Positions 52,021-60,403 of a stretch of DNA of 64,000 nucleotides are shown here, piece by piece. The DNA comes from Polynucleobacter sp. GTDB taxonomy: Bacteria; Pseudomonadota; Gammaproteobacteria; Burkholderiales; Burkholderiaceae. The notes below the pieces were generated by a model. The model was not told where the DNA came from, ran no database searches, and saw only the letters and a program-made list of their open reading frames with translations. The DNA lies in NCBI RefSeq assembly GCF_030693775.1, contig NZ_JAUXZY010000004.1:310001-374000 (forward strand), read 5' to 3'. A program made the position numbers and the translations under genes. The stretch's first letter is position 1. Each line of letters starts with the position of its first letter.

Positions 52021-52999
52021 TCGTACTAATTTGATCTAAGCAGTATTGCAGCGCTGCCGGCAAGCCATTTGCATCAAACGGATTAAATACAGTTCGGCCC
52101 TCAATTGCCCTGAGCCAGGTCAGTTGACGTTTGCCCAGTTGCCGCGTTGCTGCTAATGCCTTGTAACGCATTTGTTCTGCGTTGATCTGCCCTTCTAAAA
52201 ACTCCCAGACTTGGCGGTAACCGACTGCGCGCATGGCAGGTAGGTCGGCATGGATACCTGGATGCGCGCGAAGCGAACGTACCTCATCAATCAATCCGGC
52301 TTTGAGCATGCCATCAAAGCGACTCTCTAAATTGTGATGCAGCTCTGCCCGCTCACTGGGTTCTAGAGAAACCAGGCGAAGCCAGCTCGGAATCAATGAA
52401 CCTGCACGGCCATCTTCGCTGGGCGATTCCGCAAGCCATGCTGACATCGGTTTGCCGGTCGACTGCACGACTTCTAAGGCGCGCTGAATGCGCTGCGAAT
52501 CATTGGGCTCTAAGCGCGCTGCTGTAATCGGATCGCGTTCCATTAATTCAGCGTGCATGGCTGGCCAGCCAAGCACCTTACCTTGGGCATCGAGGCGCGC
52601 CCGAATGACTGGATCTGCAGGCGGAAGGCTGGATAAGCCATACGCAAACGCGCGCCAATAGAGCATGGTGCCGCCGACGATGACAGGCACATTGCCCCGT
52701 TCCCGAATTTCCCTGACGAGCCGTGTGGCATCGCTTGCAAAGCGCGCTGCAGAGTAGGCTTCGCTTGGGTCGAGTATGTCGATGAGGTGATGCGTTACTG
52801 CTGCGCGCTCAGCTGGGGTGGGTTTGGCGCTTCCAATGTCCATGCCCCGATAGACAAGGGCAGAGTCCATACTGATGAGTTCAACGGTGATGTTGCGCGC
52901 CTGTGCTGCTTCTGCAAGTAGCATGGCGAGGTGGGTCTTTCCGGATCCAGTAGGACCGGCTATCGACAATAGGGGCTGTGGATGCGATTCAGTCGGCAT
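52013..52999 (-). CDS. miaA: tRNA dimethylallyltransferase
   Basis: A 328-residue enzyme adding a dimethylallyl group to A37 of tRNAs that read UNN codons. P-loop [14 protein letters not shown] (~13-26), [47 protein letters not shown] and the C-terminal [17 protein letters not shown]. Last of the murJ, SirB1-like, miaA row, 21 bases after the SirB1-like gene. Confidence 0.97.
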   Translation of the reverse strand: MPTESHPQPLLSIAGPTGSGKTHLAMLLAEAAQARNITVELISMDSALVYRGMDIGSAKPTPAERAAVTHHLIDILDPSEAYSAARFASDATRLVREIRERGNVPVIVGGTMLYWRAFAYGLSSLPPADPVIRARLDAQGKVLGWPAMHAELMERDPITAARLEPNDSQRIQRALEVVQSTGKPMSAWLAESPSEDGRAGSLIPSWLRLVSLEPSERAELHHNLESRFDGMLKAGLIDEVRSLRAHPGIHADLPAMRAVGYRQVWEFLEGQINAEQMRYKALAATRQLGKRQLTWLRAIEGRTVFNPFDANGLPAALQYCLDQISTIK

Positions 53000-53020
53000 G
53001 GCGAGTTGATCGCAATGGTT

Positions 53021-53863
53021 TTAATGTGAGCGAGCTTGGCTTTCGAGGGTAGCAATGTGATTACGAATCTCTTCCGCATCACTCGCCTCGGGCGCTTCAC
53101 TGATGTACTGTTGCATATCCTTGAGTGCGGGACGGAGGTATTCCAGCTGGGCAAAGATAAGACCGCGATCACGCACCTCCTCAATGGAGTCGGGCAACAA
53201 GATCACCAAGCGCTCTTGAATGCCAAGCAAACGTTCCCAGCGCTCATGTTCGGTATAAATTAATTTGAGGTTACGCAAAAAGCGCGAGAGGATTTCTCGG
53301 CTACTGGATGCGCGCAAGAAAATACTCAAAGGCAGTGCAGTCTCGCCCCGATAGCCTTTGGCATCGAGGTAGGGATCAAGCATGGCTTGTAACTCGTCTT
53401 TAGAGTAGGTCGCGCCATTAAGTGGGTCCATGATGATTTCACCTTGAGGCAAGGAGACGCGCATCATGAAGTGGTTCGGAAACGAGACCCCACGAATCTT
53501 CAGGCCAATTTGCTGGCCCAGCTCCATCATCAGAATCGCAAGCGAGATTGGAATGCCGCGACGACTTTCCATTACGTGGTGCAGATAGGAATTCTCGGGC
53601 GCATAAAAGTCATTTGCGTTTGGACCAAATCCCAGCTCGGTATAAAAGAAATGCTTGAGCAGTTGCAGGCGCTGTACTTGCGAGGTGTCGGGAGTGATGC
53701 GTTTTTTTAGCTTGCTACCTAAGGCATCAATTTCATCGAGCGTGTGCTGCACATCCAAATCTGGAAAGGCATGCTGCGCAACCGCAATCGCCGATTCAGT
53801 CAGGGGAAAATGGTCGTCCTCGGCAACGAGGGAGGTGAAGTAATCAAGTTGGCGTGTAGGCAT
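53021..53863 (-). CDS. SirB1-like protein: transglutaminase-like core plus TPR-like domain
   Basis: 280 residues from the ATG at 53863 (MPTRQLDYF); the longer open frame to 53983 runs into murJ and is rejected. The N-terminal two-thirds match the SirB1/YchA transglutaminase-like core: NSYLHHVMESRRGIPISLAI, then FPNHFMMRV and IIMDPLNG; a C-terminal helical, TPR-like region follows. The His and Asp of a papain-like triad can be pointed to, but the protein contains no cysteine, so ordinary thiol catalysis is impossible. Function unknown. Five bases after murJ. Confidence 0.87.
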   Translation of the reverse strand: MPTRQLDYFTSLVAEDDHFPLTESAIAVAQHAFPDLDVQHTLDEIDALGSKLKKRITPDTSQVQRLQLLKHFFYTELGFGPNANDFYAPENSYLHHVMESRRGIPISLAILMMELGQQIGLKIRGVSFPNHFMMRVSLPQGEIIMDPLNGATYSKDELQAMLDPYLDAKGYRGETALPLSIFLRASSSREILSRFLRNLKLIYTEHERWERLLGIQERLVILLPDSIEEVRDRGLIFAQLEYLRPALKDMQQYISEAPEASDAEEIRNHIATLESQARSH

Positions 53864-53868
53864 ACAGT

Positions 53869-55425
53869 CTATTTTGCATGACGCCGAAAATGCTGCCAGC
53901 GAATGCCCACAATCCAAAGGGCTATGAAGTACACCACAGCAGCGCCCAGAATCCAGGCAGCTAATAAGCCAACCCGTGTCCATGGCTCACTCTGCATAGC
54001 GATCCACTGGTGCAAATTAGCGCCGTAGTAGAGCAGTAGCGATAAAGGGATCAATGCGATGCCAAGTTGTATGAGGTATTTGGTCCAGCCAAAACCGGCT
54101 GCAATGGCGCCGCGCCGGTGCAAACCAATCCACAGTAGGGCCGCATTTAAGCAGGCACCAAGACCAACGGAAAGCGCTAGGCCGGTATGGCCCAATAAAG
54201 GCACCAACACAATATTGGCGAGCTGGGTTGAGATCAGCACCAGCAACGCAATCCGTACGGGCGTACGAATGTCTTGGCGAGCATAAAACCCCGGCGCCAA
54301 AATTTTGATCAGAATCAGTCCAATCAGTCCAACACCATAGGCGGCAAGTGCCTGCTGCGTCATCACGACATCCAGTGCAGTAAAGCGGCCATAGTGATAC
54401 AGCACTGCAGCGATGGGCTCGCCAAATAACAAAAGGGCGATTGCGCAGGGCGCTGCCAGCAAGAAGGTGAGTTGCAATCCCCAGACTAAAAGTTCACTCG
54501 CCTGTTTTGTGTCTTGCTGCGCATTGGCGCGACTGAGGCTGGGCAGCAAGACAGTGCCTAGGGCCACACCCAGTAAGGCAGTCGGAAATTCCATCAGGCG
54601 GTCGGCATACGATAACCAAGAGACGCTGCCGGTTTGCAAGCGAGAGGCAATATTCGTATTGATGACTAAGGAGATTTGCGCAACCGATACGGCAAAGACA
54701 GCCGGCCCCATTAGCTTGAGTACTCTGCGCGCATCGGGGTTGATCCAAGCGCTCCGAATGGCGCCCGGCAATAGGCCGATGCGGGGCAGTAAGCCCAATC
54801 GGCGCAGCGCAGGAATTTGAATCGCTAATTGCAACACGCCGCCGACCAGCACGCCGAATGCCAGGGCATAAATCGGTTGCTCGAGTTGAGGGGCGAGCCA
54901 AACCGCGCTACCAATTAATGCCAAGTTCAGCAAAACGGGGGTGAAGGCTGGAATCGCAAAGCGCTGGAATGTATTGAGAATGCCTGCCGATAGCGACACC
55001 ATCGAAATCAGCCCAATGTAGGGAAACATAATCTGGGTCATTACTACGCTGGCTTCATAAGCGGGGCTGCCGCTAAAGCCGGTAGCAATGGCCAGAATGA
55101 GGAATGGGGCGCCAATAATGCCCAAGGCCACGGTAAGCAAGAGGGCCCAAAAGAGCAGGGTGGCTACGGCATTAATCAGGGTTTTAGACTGGGCAGGGTC
55201 ATCCTTGCTGGAAACTTCCCCCAAAATCGGCACAAATGCCTGGGAAAATGCCCCTTCGGCAAAGAGCCTACGGAGCAGATTGGGTAGCCGAAAGGCCACA
55301 TTAAAGGCGTCTGTCCACTCGGAGGCGCCAAAACTACGGGCAATCAGGGTTTCGCGTAAAAGCCCTGTAATGCGCGATAGCATGGTGAAGGAGCTAACCT
55401 TGGCGGCAGCGGAAAGCAGGTTCAT
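53869..55425 (-). CDS. murJ: Lipid II flippase MurJ
   Basis: A 518-residue inner-membrane protein of the MOP superfamily with about 14 helices that flips lipid II for peptidoglycan synthesis. It opens with MNLLSAAAKVSSFTMLSRITGLLRETLIA and has FRLPNLLRRLFAEGAFSQAFVP and SYADRLMEFPTALLGVALGTVLLP (in pieces). Length is normal for the family. Divergent from rpsT, as in E. coli and many relatives. Confidence 0.96.
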   Translation of the reverse strand: MNLLSAAAKVSSFTMLSRITGLLRETLIARSFGASEWTDAFNVAFRLPNLLRRLFAEGAFSQAFVPILGEVSSKDDPAQSKTLINAVATLLFWALLLTVALGIIGAPFLILAIATGFSGSPAYEASVVMTQIMFPYIGLISMVSLSAGILNTFQRFAIPAFTPVLLNLALIGSAVWLAPQLEQPIYALAFGVLVGGVLQLAIQIPALRRLGLLPRIGLLPGAIRSAWINPDARRVLKLMGPAVFAVSVAQISLVINTNIASRLQTGSVSWLSYADRLMEFPTALLGVALGTVLLPSLSRANAQQDTKQASELLVWGLQLTFLLAAPCAIALLLFGEPIAAVLYHYGRFTALDVVMTQQALAAYGVGLIGLILIKILAPGFYARQDIRTPVRIALLVLISTQLANIVLVPLLGHTGLALSVGLGACLNAALLWIGLHRRGAIAAGFGWTKYLIQLGIALIPLSLLLYYGANLHQWIAMQSEPWTRVGLLAAWILGAAVVYFIALWIVGIRWQHFRRHAK

Positions 55426-55617
55426 GGGTCAATTTTCACCTATTTATCAGGCAACTGGGCTTTTTAACTGCTTTCAGGTAAAATCTTGGGTTTTGGTGAT
55501 CTGACTAAAGTAATCCACAAGAAAACCCTCAAAAAGAGGATTTACCTTGTAAAGGCAATTTAATCAGCTTGCTATCGAACGATTTAACCCATTGAAATTA
55601 CAGAGGTAGGTTTAAAC
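55426..55617. promoter_or_regulatory. murJ / rpsT divergent region and rpsT leader
   Basis: 192 bases. A -10-like TAAAAT lies at 55479-55484 pointing to rpsT, without a good -35. If used, rpsT has a ~125-base leader, in which a small CCTC-A5-GAGG hairpin (55527-55539) and an AGAGGT ribosome site near the ATG are visible. S20 is known to repress its own translation in E. coli; whether this leader does so is not shown. Confidence 0.4.
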
Positions 55618-55884
55618 ATGGCCAATACCGCACAGGCACGCAAGCGCGCCAGGCAAGCAGTAAAACAAAACGAGCACAACTCCAGTTTGCGTTCGAAGCT
55701 TCGCACATCCATTAAGGCTGTGCGCAAAGCAATCGATACTGGCGATAAAGCAGCTGCTGCGAAAGTATTTGTCGCTGCTCAAGCAACCATCGACAAAATT
55801 GCAGATAAGAAAATTGCACACAAAAATACCGCGGCTCGTCAAAAGTCCCGTTTGTCTGCAGCAATTAAGGCGATGGCAGCCTAG
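55618..55884 (+). CDS. rpsT: 30S ribosomal protein S20
   Basis: An 88-residue basic helical protein binding 16S rRNA in the body of the small subunit. [21 protein letters not shown] at the start and the [20 protein letters not shown] segment near the end are diagnostic (given in part). Single-gene unit with a clear terminator at 55919-55950. Confidence 0.98.
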   Translation: MANTAQARKRARQAVKQNEHNSSLRSKLRTSIKAVRKAIDTGDKAAAAKVFVAAQATIDKIADKKIAHKNTAARQKSRLSAAIKAMAA

Positions 55885-55918
55885 ACGTTTTTGTTGGTTT
55901 AGTAGTACCCAGCCATAG

Positions 55919-55950
55919 CCCGCTCCTTATTAGGGCGGGTTTTGCTTTTT
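55919..55950 (+). terminator. rpsT terminator
   Basis: CCCGCTC pairs with GGGCGGG (55919-55925 with 55933-55939, one G-U pair), loop of 7, followed by the T-rich TTTTGCTTTTT. It lies partly over the 3' end of the convergent DUF3579 gene. Confidence 0.8.
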
Positions 55951-56263
55951 AAGTATGGCTTTGTGATTTAGGTTCGAATTCGCACGCTTCCTCAATGGCC
56001 AAGTCATTGTCTTTGGCAAAGTTGAGAACAAAGTCGAGGGCGCGTGGGTCGAGTTCATGCAGTCGGGTATCGATGACGACGCACTTGATCTGCGCTATTT
56101 GAACCGGCCTTGCATAGGGTGAATAGGTGAAGCGTGGATCCGCATGATCCCCTGGCGGCCGGAATGAGGCCATCACCCCGCAGAGCCGCTCGGCCCAATC
56201 ACTCGGCCGAAATGCCTTGCCGGATGATGTAACGCCTTGGATAAACAGTTTTTTGTGTTTCAA
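55949..56263 (-). CDS. DUF3579 family protein
   Basis: A 104-residue soluble protein with the DUF3579 pattern: a start near KKLFIQGVTSSGKAFRPSDWAERL, MASFRPPGDH, the RFTYSPYARPV block and VIDTRLHELDPRALDFVLNFA. The family is small, restricted mainly to betaproteobacteria and without known function. It is usually found beside argF, as here (divergent, 136 bases), which hints at a tie to arginine metabolism but proves nothing. No signal peptide or membrane segment. Confidence 0.88.
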   Translation of the reverse strand: MKHKKLFIQGVTSSGKAFRPSDWAERLCGVMASFRPPGDHADPRFTYSPYARPVQIAQIKCVVIDTRLHELDPRALDFVLNFAKDNDLAIEEACEFEPKSQSHT

Positions 56264-56399
56264 ATGGATGGGTATTTTAGTTGGGGCATTCGTACCACGT
56301 TACCCTATAGCTTAACAGTGTGGATTGCATGTAATCGAGCCATTGATAAAGGCATCGTGTTTTGAAAATGAGATCAGTACAAACTCCTCGGAGAGCCTC

Positions 56400-57350
56400 A
56401 TGAATACCTCCTTAGCAAAGCCCCAAGTGCCGGGCCAACTGAAGCATTATTTGCAATTCACTGATCTCACGCGCAGCGAATACGATTACCTCTTCGCGCG
56501 CTCTGCGTGGCTCAAGACCAAATTCAAGAGCTATGAAACCTGGCATCCCTTGCACGATCGCACTTTAGCGATGATTTTTGAAAAACAGTCGACCCGCACT
56601 CGCCTGTCATTTGAGGCGGGAATTCATCAGCTGGGTGGTCATGCGGTTTACCTGAATACGCGCGATACCCAATTGGGCCGGGGCGAGCCAGTCGAAGATG
56701 CTGCTCAAGTCATTTCTAGAATGACGGACATCATCATGATTCGTACCTTTGGGCAGGACATTATTGAGCGCTTTGCCGCAAAATCGCGGGTCCCAGTCAT
56801 CAATGGCTTAACCAATGAATTTCATCCATGCCAAGTGTTAACCGATGTGTTTACCTTTGTCGAGGCACGTGGACCGATCCAAGGTAAAACCGTAGCCTGG
56901 GTTGGTGATGCCAACAATATGGCCTATACCTGGATTCAGGCGGCTGAAGTATTGGACTTTCAGGTTCGCTTTTCCGCACCCAATGGATATGCTCTGGATC
57001 CCGCGCGCTTAAGTGCTGCGGCAGCCAAGCATCTAACGGTTTGCAATAGTCCTGAAGACGCATGCAAGGATGCTGACATCGTGAGCACCGATGTTTGGAC
57101 GAGTATGGGCTTTGAGGATGAAAATACCTCCAGAATGGCAGCATTTAAAAACTGGATGGTCTCCGATCAGTTGATGGCCTTGGCCAAGCCCGATGCACTC
57201 TTTATGCACTGCCTGCCTGCCCATCGCGGCGAGGAAGTGACTGCTTCGGTGATCGATGGTCCGCAAAGCGTGGTCTGGGAAGAAGCAGAAAATCGCTTGC
57301 ATGTCCAAAAAGCATTAATGGAGTATCTCTTGTGCGGCCGCTTGGATTAA
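56400..57350 (+). CDS. argF: Ornithine carbamoyltransferase
   Basis: A 316-residue enzyme making citrulline from ornithine and carbamoyl phosphate. It has the carbamoyl-phosphate motif STRTR (64-68), the HPCQ motif, SMG-like TSMGFEDE and the ornithine motif HCLPAHRGEEV. The ATG at 56400 with a GGAGAG ribosome site is chosen; the frame is open back to 56325. It precedes argG, so two successive arginine steps are side by side (argH is absent here). Confidence 0.97.
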   Translation: MNTSLAKPQVPGQLKHYLQFTDLTRSEYDYLFARSAWLKTKFKSYETWHPLHDRTLAMIFEKQSTRTRLSFEAGIHQLGGHAVYLNTRDTQLGRGEPVEDAAQVISRMTDIIMIRTFGQDIIERFAAKSRVPVINGLTNEFHPCQVLTDVFTFVEARGPIQGKTVAWVGDANNMAYTWIQAAEVLDFQVRFSAPNGYALDPARLSAAAAKHLTVCNSPEDACKDADIVSTDVWTSMGFEDENTSRMAAFKNWMVSDQLMALAKPDALFMHCLPAHRGEEVTASVIDGPQSVVWEEAENRLHVQKALMEYLLCGRLD

Positions 57351-57354
57351 TGCA

Positions 57355-57383
57355 TTGCCGTCTTGGCATTCCTTTTTTAAAAT
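57355..57383 (+). promoter_or_regulatory. Candidate argG promoter
   Basis: TTGCCG (57355-57360), 17-base spacer, TAAAAT (57378-57383): 4 of 6 and 5 of 6 sigma-70 consensus matches with ideal spacing, in the 75-base argF-argG gap. Suggests argG has its own start site besides any read-through. Confidence 0.5.
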
Positions 57384-57425
57384 AGCATTTGAATCAAAAA
57401 TTTACGTAAAGCGAACACCTACATC

Positions 57426-58658
57426 ATGTCGGAAATTAAAAAAGCAGTTTTAGCCTACTCGGGCGGTTTAGATACCAGTGTGATCTTGAAGTGGTTACAA
57501 GATACCTACCAGTGTGAAATCGTGACCTTTACTGCTGATCTGGGGCAGGGCGAAGAGCTTGAGCCAGCGCGCACCAAGGCCCTGCAATTTGGCATTAAGC
57601 CAGAAAACATCTTCATCGATGACTTGCGTGAAGAGTTTGTGCGTGATTTCGTGTTTCCGATGTTCCGCGCGAATACCGTATACGAAGGTGAGTATTTATT
57701 GGGTACATCGATTGCTCGCCCCTTGATTGCGAAACGGCAAATTGAGATTGCGCGCCAAGTCAAAGCCGATTCGGTTTCGCACGGCGCGACGGGTAAAGGG
57801 AATGACCAGGTTCGGTTTGAGCTGGGCTATTACGCACTCGAGCCAGGAATCAAAGTCATTGCCCCATGGCGCGAATGGGATTTGTTGTCCCGCGAGAAGC
57901 TCCTCGCCTATGCTGAGAAACACGGCATTCCGGTTGAGATGAAGCACAAGCAAGGCGGTGCTCCTTACTCTATGGATGCCAACTTGCTCCACATTAGTTT
58001 TGAGGGTCGCCACCTCGAGAATCCCAATGCTGAGGCCGAAGAATCAATGTGGCGCTGGACGGTTTCCCCCGAGAGCGCGCCCGATGCAGCAGAGATCATT
58101 GAAATTGAATTCCGCGCAGGTGACCCAGTAGCCATTAATGGTAAAGCCTACAAACCCCATGAGCTCTTGGCTGAGCTCAATCGCCTGGGTGGTAAACACG
58201 GTATTGGTCGCCTGGATTTGGTTGAGAATCGCTTTGTTGGCATGAAGAGCCGTGGCTGCTATGAAACCCCCGGCGGCACGATTTTGCTCAAAGCCCACCG
58301 CGGCATCGAGAGCATTACGCTTGATCGCGAAGTGGCCCACCTCAAAGACGATTTAATGCCACGCTACGCCAGCCTGATTTATAACGGCTACTGGTGGTCA
58401 CCAGAGCGCTTGGCGCTGCAGACTTTAATTGACCATACCCAAACCAGCGTTAACGGTGTAGTACGTTTGAAGCTCTACAAAGGATCTGTCTCGGTGATTT
58501 CACGGGACTCTGCCAACACCCTGTTTGATCAAAACATTGCTACGTTTGATGACGATGGTGGCGCTTACAACCAAGCTGATGCGGGCGGATTTATTAAGCT
58601 CAACGCCTTACGCATGCGCATTGCTGAAATTGCAAAACGCAAACGTGCGTCCAAGTAG
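57426..58658 (+). CDS. argG: Argininosuccinate synthase
   Basis: A 410-residue enzyme joining citrulline and aspartate with ATP. N-terminal PP-loop [15 protein letters not shown] (~9-23), then [13 protein letters not shown], the aspartate/citrulline-binding EGRHLENP, and [16 protein letters not shown]. It belongs to the ~400-residue type common in most bacteria, not the longer enteric type. Follows argF in the same direction. Confidence 0.98.
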   Translation: MSEIKKAVLAYSGGLDTSVILKWLQDTYQCEIVTFTADLGQGEELEPARTKALQFGIKPENIFIDDLREEFVRDFVFPMFRANTVYEGEYLLGTSIARPLIAKRQIEIARQVKADSVSHGATGKGNDQVRFELGYYALEPGIKVIAPWREWDLLSREKLLAYAEKHGIPVEMKHKQGGAPYSMDANLLHISFEGRHLENPNAEAEESMWRWTVSPESAPDAAEIIEIEFRAGDPVAINGKAYKPHELLAELNRLGGKHGIGRLDLVENRFVGMKSRGCYETPGGTILLKAHRGIESITLDREVAHLKDDLMPRYASLIYNGYWWSPERLALQTLIDHTQTSVNGVVRLKLYKGSVSVISRDSANTLFDQNIATFDDDGGAYNQADAGGFIKLNALRMRIAEIAKRKRASK

Positions 58659-58711
58659 TGCTTTAACCCTTTCCTTAAATACTTATTTAAATTCAGATAA
58701 AGAACATCGCC

Positions 58712-59017
58712 ATGCAATTTGATCACGTCTCCGTAGGAAAAAAAGCCAACGTTTACTTTGACGGAAAGTGCGTTTCGCATACCGTTACGCTAGCCGACGG
58801 TACACGTAAGTCGGTGGGCGTCGTATTGCCGAGCACCCTTCGTTTTGACTTGAGCACCCGCGAGGTCATGGAAGTGGTTGATGGTACGGCTTATGTGAGT
58901 ATCAACGGAGCGCCTGAGCAAACCTTCGCCGCAGGCCAAAGTTGGGAGGTTGCAGCAGGGGGTTATTTTGTGATCCGTGCAGAATCACCCGTGCATTACG
59001 TTTGCCACTTCGATTAA
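58712..59017 (+). CDS. ppnP: Pyrimidine/purine nucleoside phosphorylase
   Basis: A 101-residue small cupin-fold protein (formerly UPF0345/DUF1255) that phosphorolyses several nucleosides to base plus ribose 1-phosphate. It has FDHVSVGKKANVYFDGKCVSHTV (in part), VGVVLPSTLRF and the VHYVCHFD end. 53 bases after argG, with an AT-rich gap; may be read with argG. Its stop lies 1 base from that of the convergent DUF192 gene. Confidence 0.94.
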   Translation: MQFDHVSVGKKANVYFDGKCVSHTVTLADGTRKSVGVVLPSTLRFDLSTREVMEVVDGTAYVSINGAPEQTFAAGQSWEVAAGGYFVIRAESPVHYVCHFD

Positions 59018-59018
59018 T

Positions 59019-59468
59019 TTATTGGCGCGGTAAGCCCTGGATCACGCTACCAGGGCCAATTGCCCGCTGACTAAACCATTGCCGGTTCATCTCTAAGGCA
59101 TAGCGAACGGGCGCCTTAGGGCAGTGATTATTCAAGGTCTCTGCCTGCATCTCTTCAATGTTGACGATCTTGCCATCATCGGCAATAAAGGCAATCGCCA
59201 AGGGTATCTTGGTGTTGCTCATCCAAAAGCAATGCGTCGCTTTTTGATCAAAGATAAACAGCATGCCTGAGTCAGTTGGCATGGAGGTGCGATTCATGAG
59301 TCCAATCTGCCGCGCTTGCTGCGTGCTAGCGACCTCAGCCTGTATGCGATAGATGCTCGTCTTTAGCTCAATAATGGGAAGACTGGTATTAATACTTTGC
59401 GCCAGGCTCAAGCTCGCTGTCAGTGCGAGTAACCCGGCAAAAAAAGTATGGCGAATGAAAGTCAGCAT
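59019..59468 (-). CDS. Secreted DUF192 family protein
   Basis: A 149-residue protein with a signal peptide (hydrophobic ~8-22, likely cut after SLA) and one DUF192 domain: ARQIGLMNRTSMPTDSGMLF, FWMSNTKIPLAIAFIADDGKI and the ALEMNRQWF end. The family is widespread and small-beta-fold, with no proven function. It stands 96 bases downstream of the cold-shock gene, behind a terminator, so it may have its own promoter. Confidence 0.9.
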   Translation of the reverse strand: MLTFIRHTFFAGLLALTASLSLAQSINTSLPIIELKTSIYRIQAEVASTQQARQIGLMNRTSMPTDSGMLFIFDQKATHCFWMSNTKIPLAIAFIADDGKIVNIEEMQAETLNNHCPKAPVRYALEMNRQWFSQRAIGPGSVIQGLPRQ

Positions 59469-59513
59469 GACTGCATTCTAAATAAAGAAGTGAGCAAACA
59501 AAAAATCAGGACG

Positions 59514-59545
59514 AAAAAAAACCCAGAGATCACCCTGGGTTTTTA
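59514..59545. terminator. Terminator after the cold-shock gene
   Basis: A GC core CCCAG/CTGGG with A-rich and T-rich flanks (AAAAACCCAG at 59517-59526 with CTGGGTTTTT at 59535-59544, 8-base loop). The A-tract to its left gives a U-run on the minus strand, the direction of the cold-shock gene. Confidence 0.8.
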
Positions 59546-59564
59546 ATTTGATCAAGGACAGTGA

Positions 59565-59768
59565 TCAAGCGCCTTGAATATTGGTCGCTTGTTTGCCTTT
59601 AGGACCTTGGGTAATGTCAAACGTTACCTTTTGGCCTTCTTTGAGGGTTTTGAAACCGCCCATAGTAATCGCGCTGAAATGCGCGAACAGCTCTTCTTCA
59701 CCATCATCAGGTTTAATAAACCCGAAACCTTTTGCATCATTAAACCACTTAACAACTCCGGTCGCCAT
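59565..59768 (-). CDS. Cold-shock protein, CspA family
   Basis: A 67-residue single cold-shock domain. RNP1 KGFGFI (13-18) and RNP2-type LFAHF (27-31) mark the RNA/ssDNA-binding face, and [20 protein letters not shown] closes the barrel. It binds nascent mRNA as a chaperone or antiterminator. It has its own promoter and terminator; whether it is cold-induced or constitutive cannot be told from the protein. Confidence 0.96.
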   Translation of the reverse strand: MATGVVKWFNDAKGFGFIKPDDGEEELFAHFSAITMGGFKTLKEGQKVTFDITQGPKGKQATNIQGA

Positions 59769-60055
59769 GCGAACTCCATTACATAAACTTGAAACAACCG
59801 TGAAAATGGGGGGAATACCTTTTAATCAGTCTCGCTCCAAAACACGCCTAATAGAACCTCAACTAGAAGCACTACCCTGATTGTTTGCCCTTTTAGCGGG
59901 GGTGTCAAGGAGTTCTGGTGTTATTCGTACTAGGAGAAACCCCTTTATATCTCCAAAATCGCCCCAATATGATCATTACCCCCAGTTTTTGCCGTTTTTT
60001 TGCAACATAACGTGGTTTGAGTCAAGGTTTCTGCCTTGTGTTTAGAATGGTTCAT
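59769..60055. promoter_or_regulatory. Cold-shock gene leader and clpS upstream region
   Basis: 287 bases, the longest gene-free stretch in the window. The left part is the untranslated leader of the leftward cold-shock gene (about 105 bases from the promoter at 59880-59908). The right part must hold the clpS promoter; TTGAGT (60017-60022) and TAGAAT (60043-60048) are visible but 20 bases apart. No RNA gene was recognised. Confidence 0.5.
59880..59908 (-). promoter_or_regulatory. Candidate promoter of the cold-shock gene
   Basis: On the minus strand a perfect TTGACA (59903-59908), 17-base spacer, AACAAT (59880-59885; 4 of 6). It predicts a ~105-base 5' leader, in the range of leaders of cspA-type genes. 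Confidence 0.6.
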
Positions 60056-60403
60056 ATGAGTCGCGCAATCAAAATTCCAGGTAATACCAACCCACTTATT
60101 CCGGGTATTGGCGACACCGCATTACTCGAAAAGCAGGCAGAGAAGCTCAAAGCCCCTGCCATGTTCAAAGTGATGCTCCTTAATGATGATTACACCCCCA
60201 TGGAGTTCGTGGTGATGGTGATTCAGGAATACTTTAATAAGGATCATGAGACGGCCACCCGGATCATGCTTCAGGTTCATTTGGCTGGCAAAGGCGTTTG
60301 CGGAATCTTTACCCGTGATGTTGCTGCCACCAAAGTGCACCAGGTTGTTGAGCTATCCCGTGAAGCGGGTCACCCACTACAGTGCACTATGGAGGAAGCA
60401 TGA
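60056..60403 (+). CDS. clpS: ATP-dependent Clp protease adaptor ClpS
   Basis: A 115-residue N-end-rule adaptor that delivers proteins with bulky N-terminal residues to ClpAP. Core motif [20 protein letters not shown] with the conserved Asn-Asp-Asp, [22 protein letters not shown], and the [10 protein letters not shown] end. The start is uncertain: ATGs at 60047 and 60056 are both possible, and neither has a strong ribosome site; 60056 is used. Its TGA overlaps the clpA ATG. Confidence 0.94.
   Translation: MSRAIKIPGNTNPLIPGIGDTALLEKQAEKLKAPAMFKVMLLNDDYTPMEFVVMVIQEYFNKDHETATRIMLQVHLAGKGVCGIFTRDVAATKVHQVVELSREAGHPLQCTMEEA

Noticed and set aside
60017..60048. TTGAGT / TAGAAT as a clpS promoter
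   Set aside because: The spacer is 20 bases and the start site would fall on the ATG itself; too weak to call.
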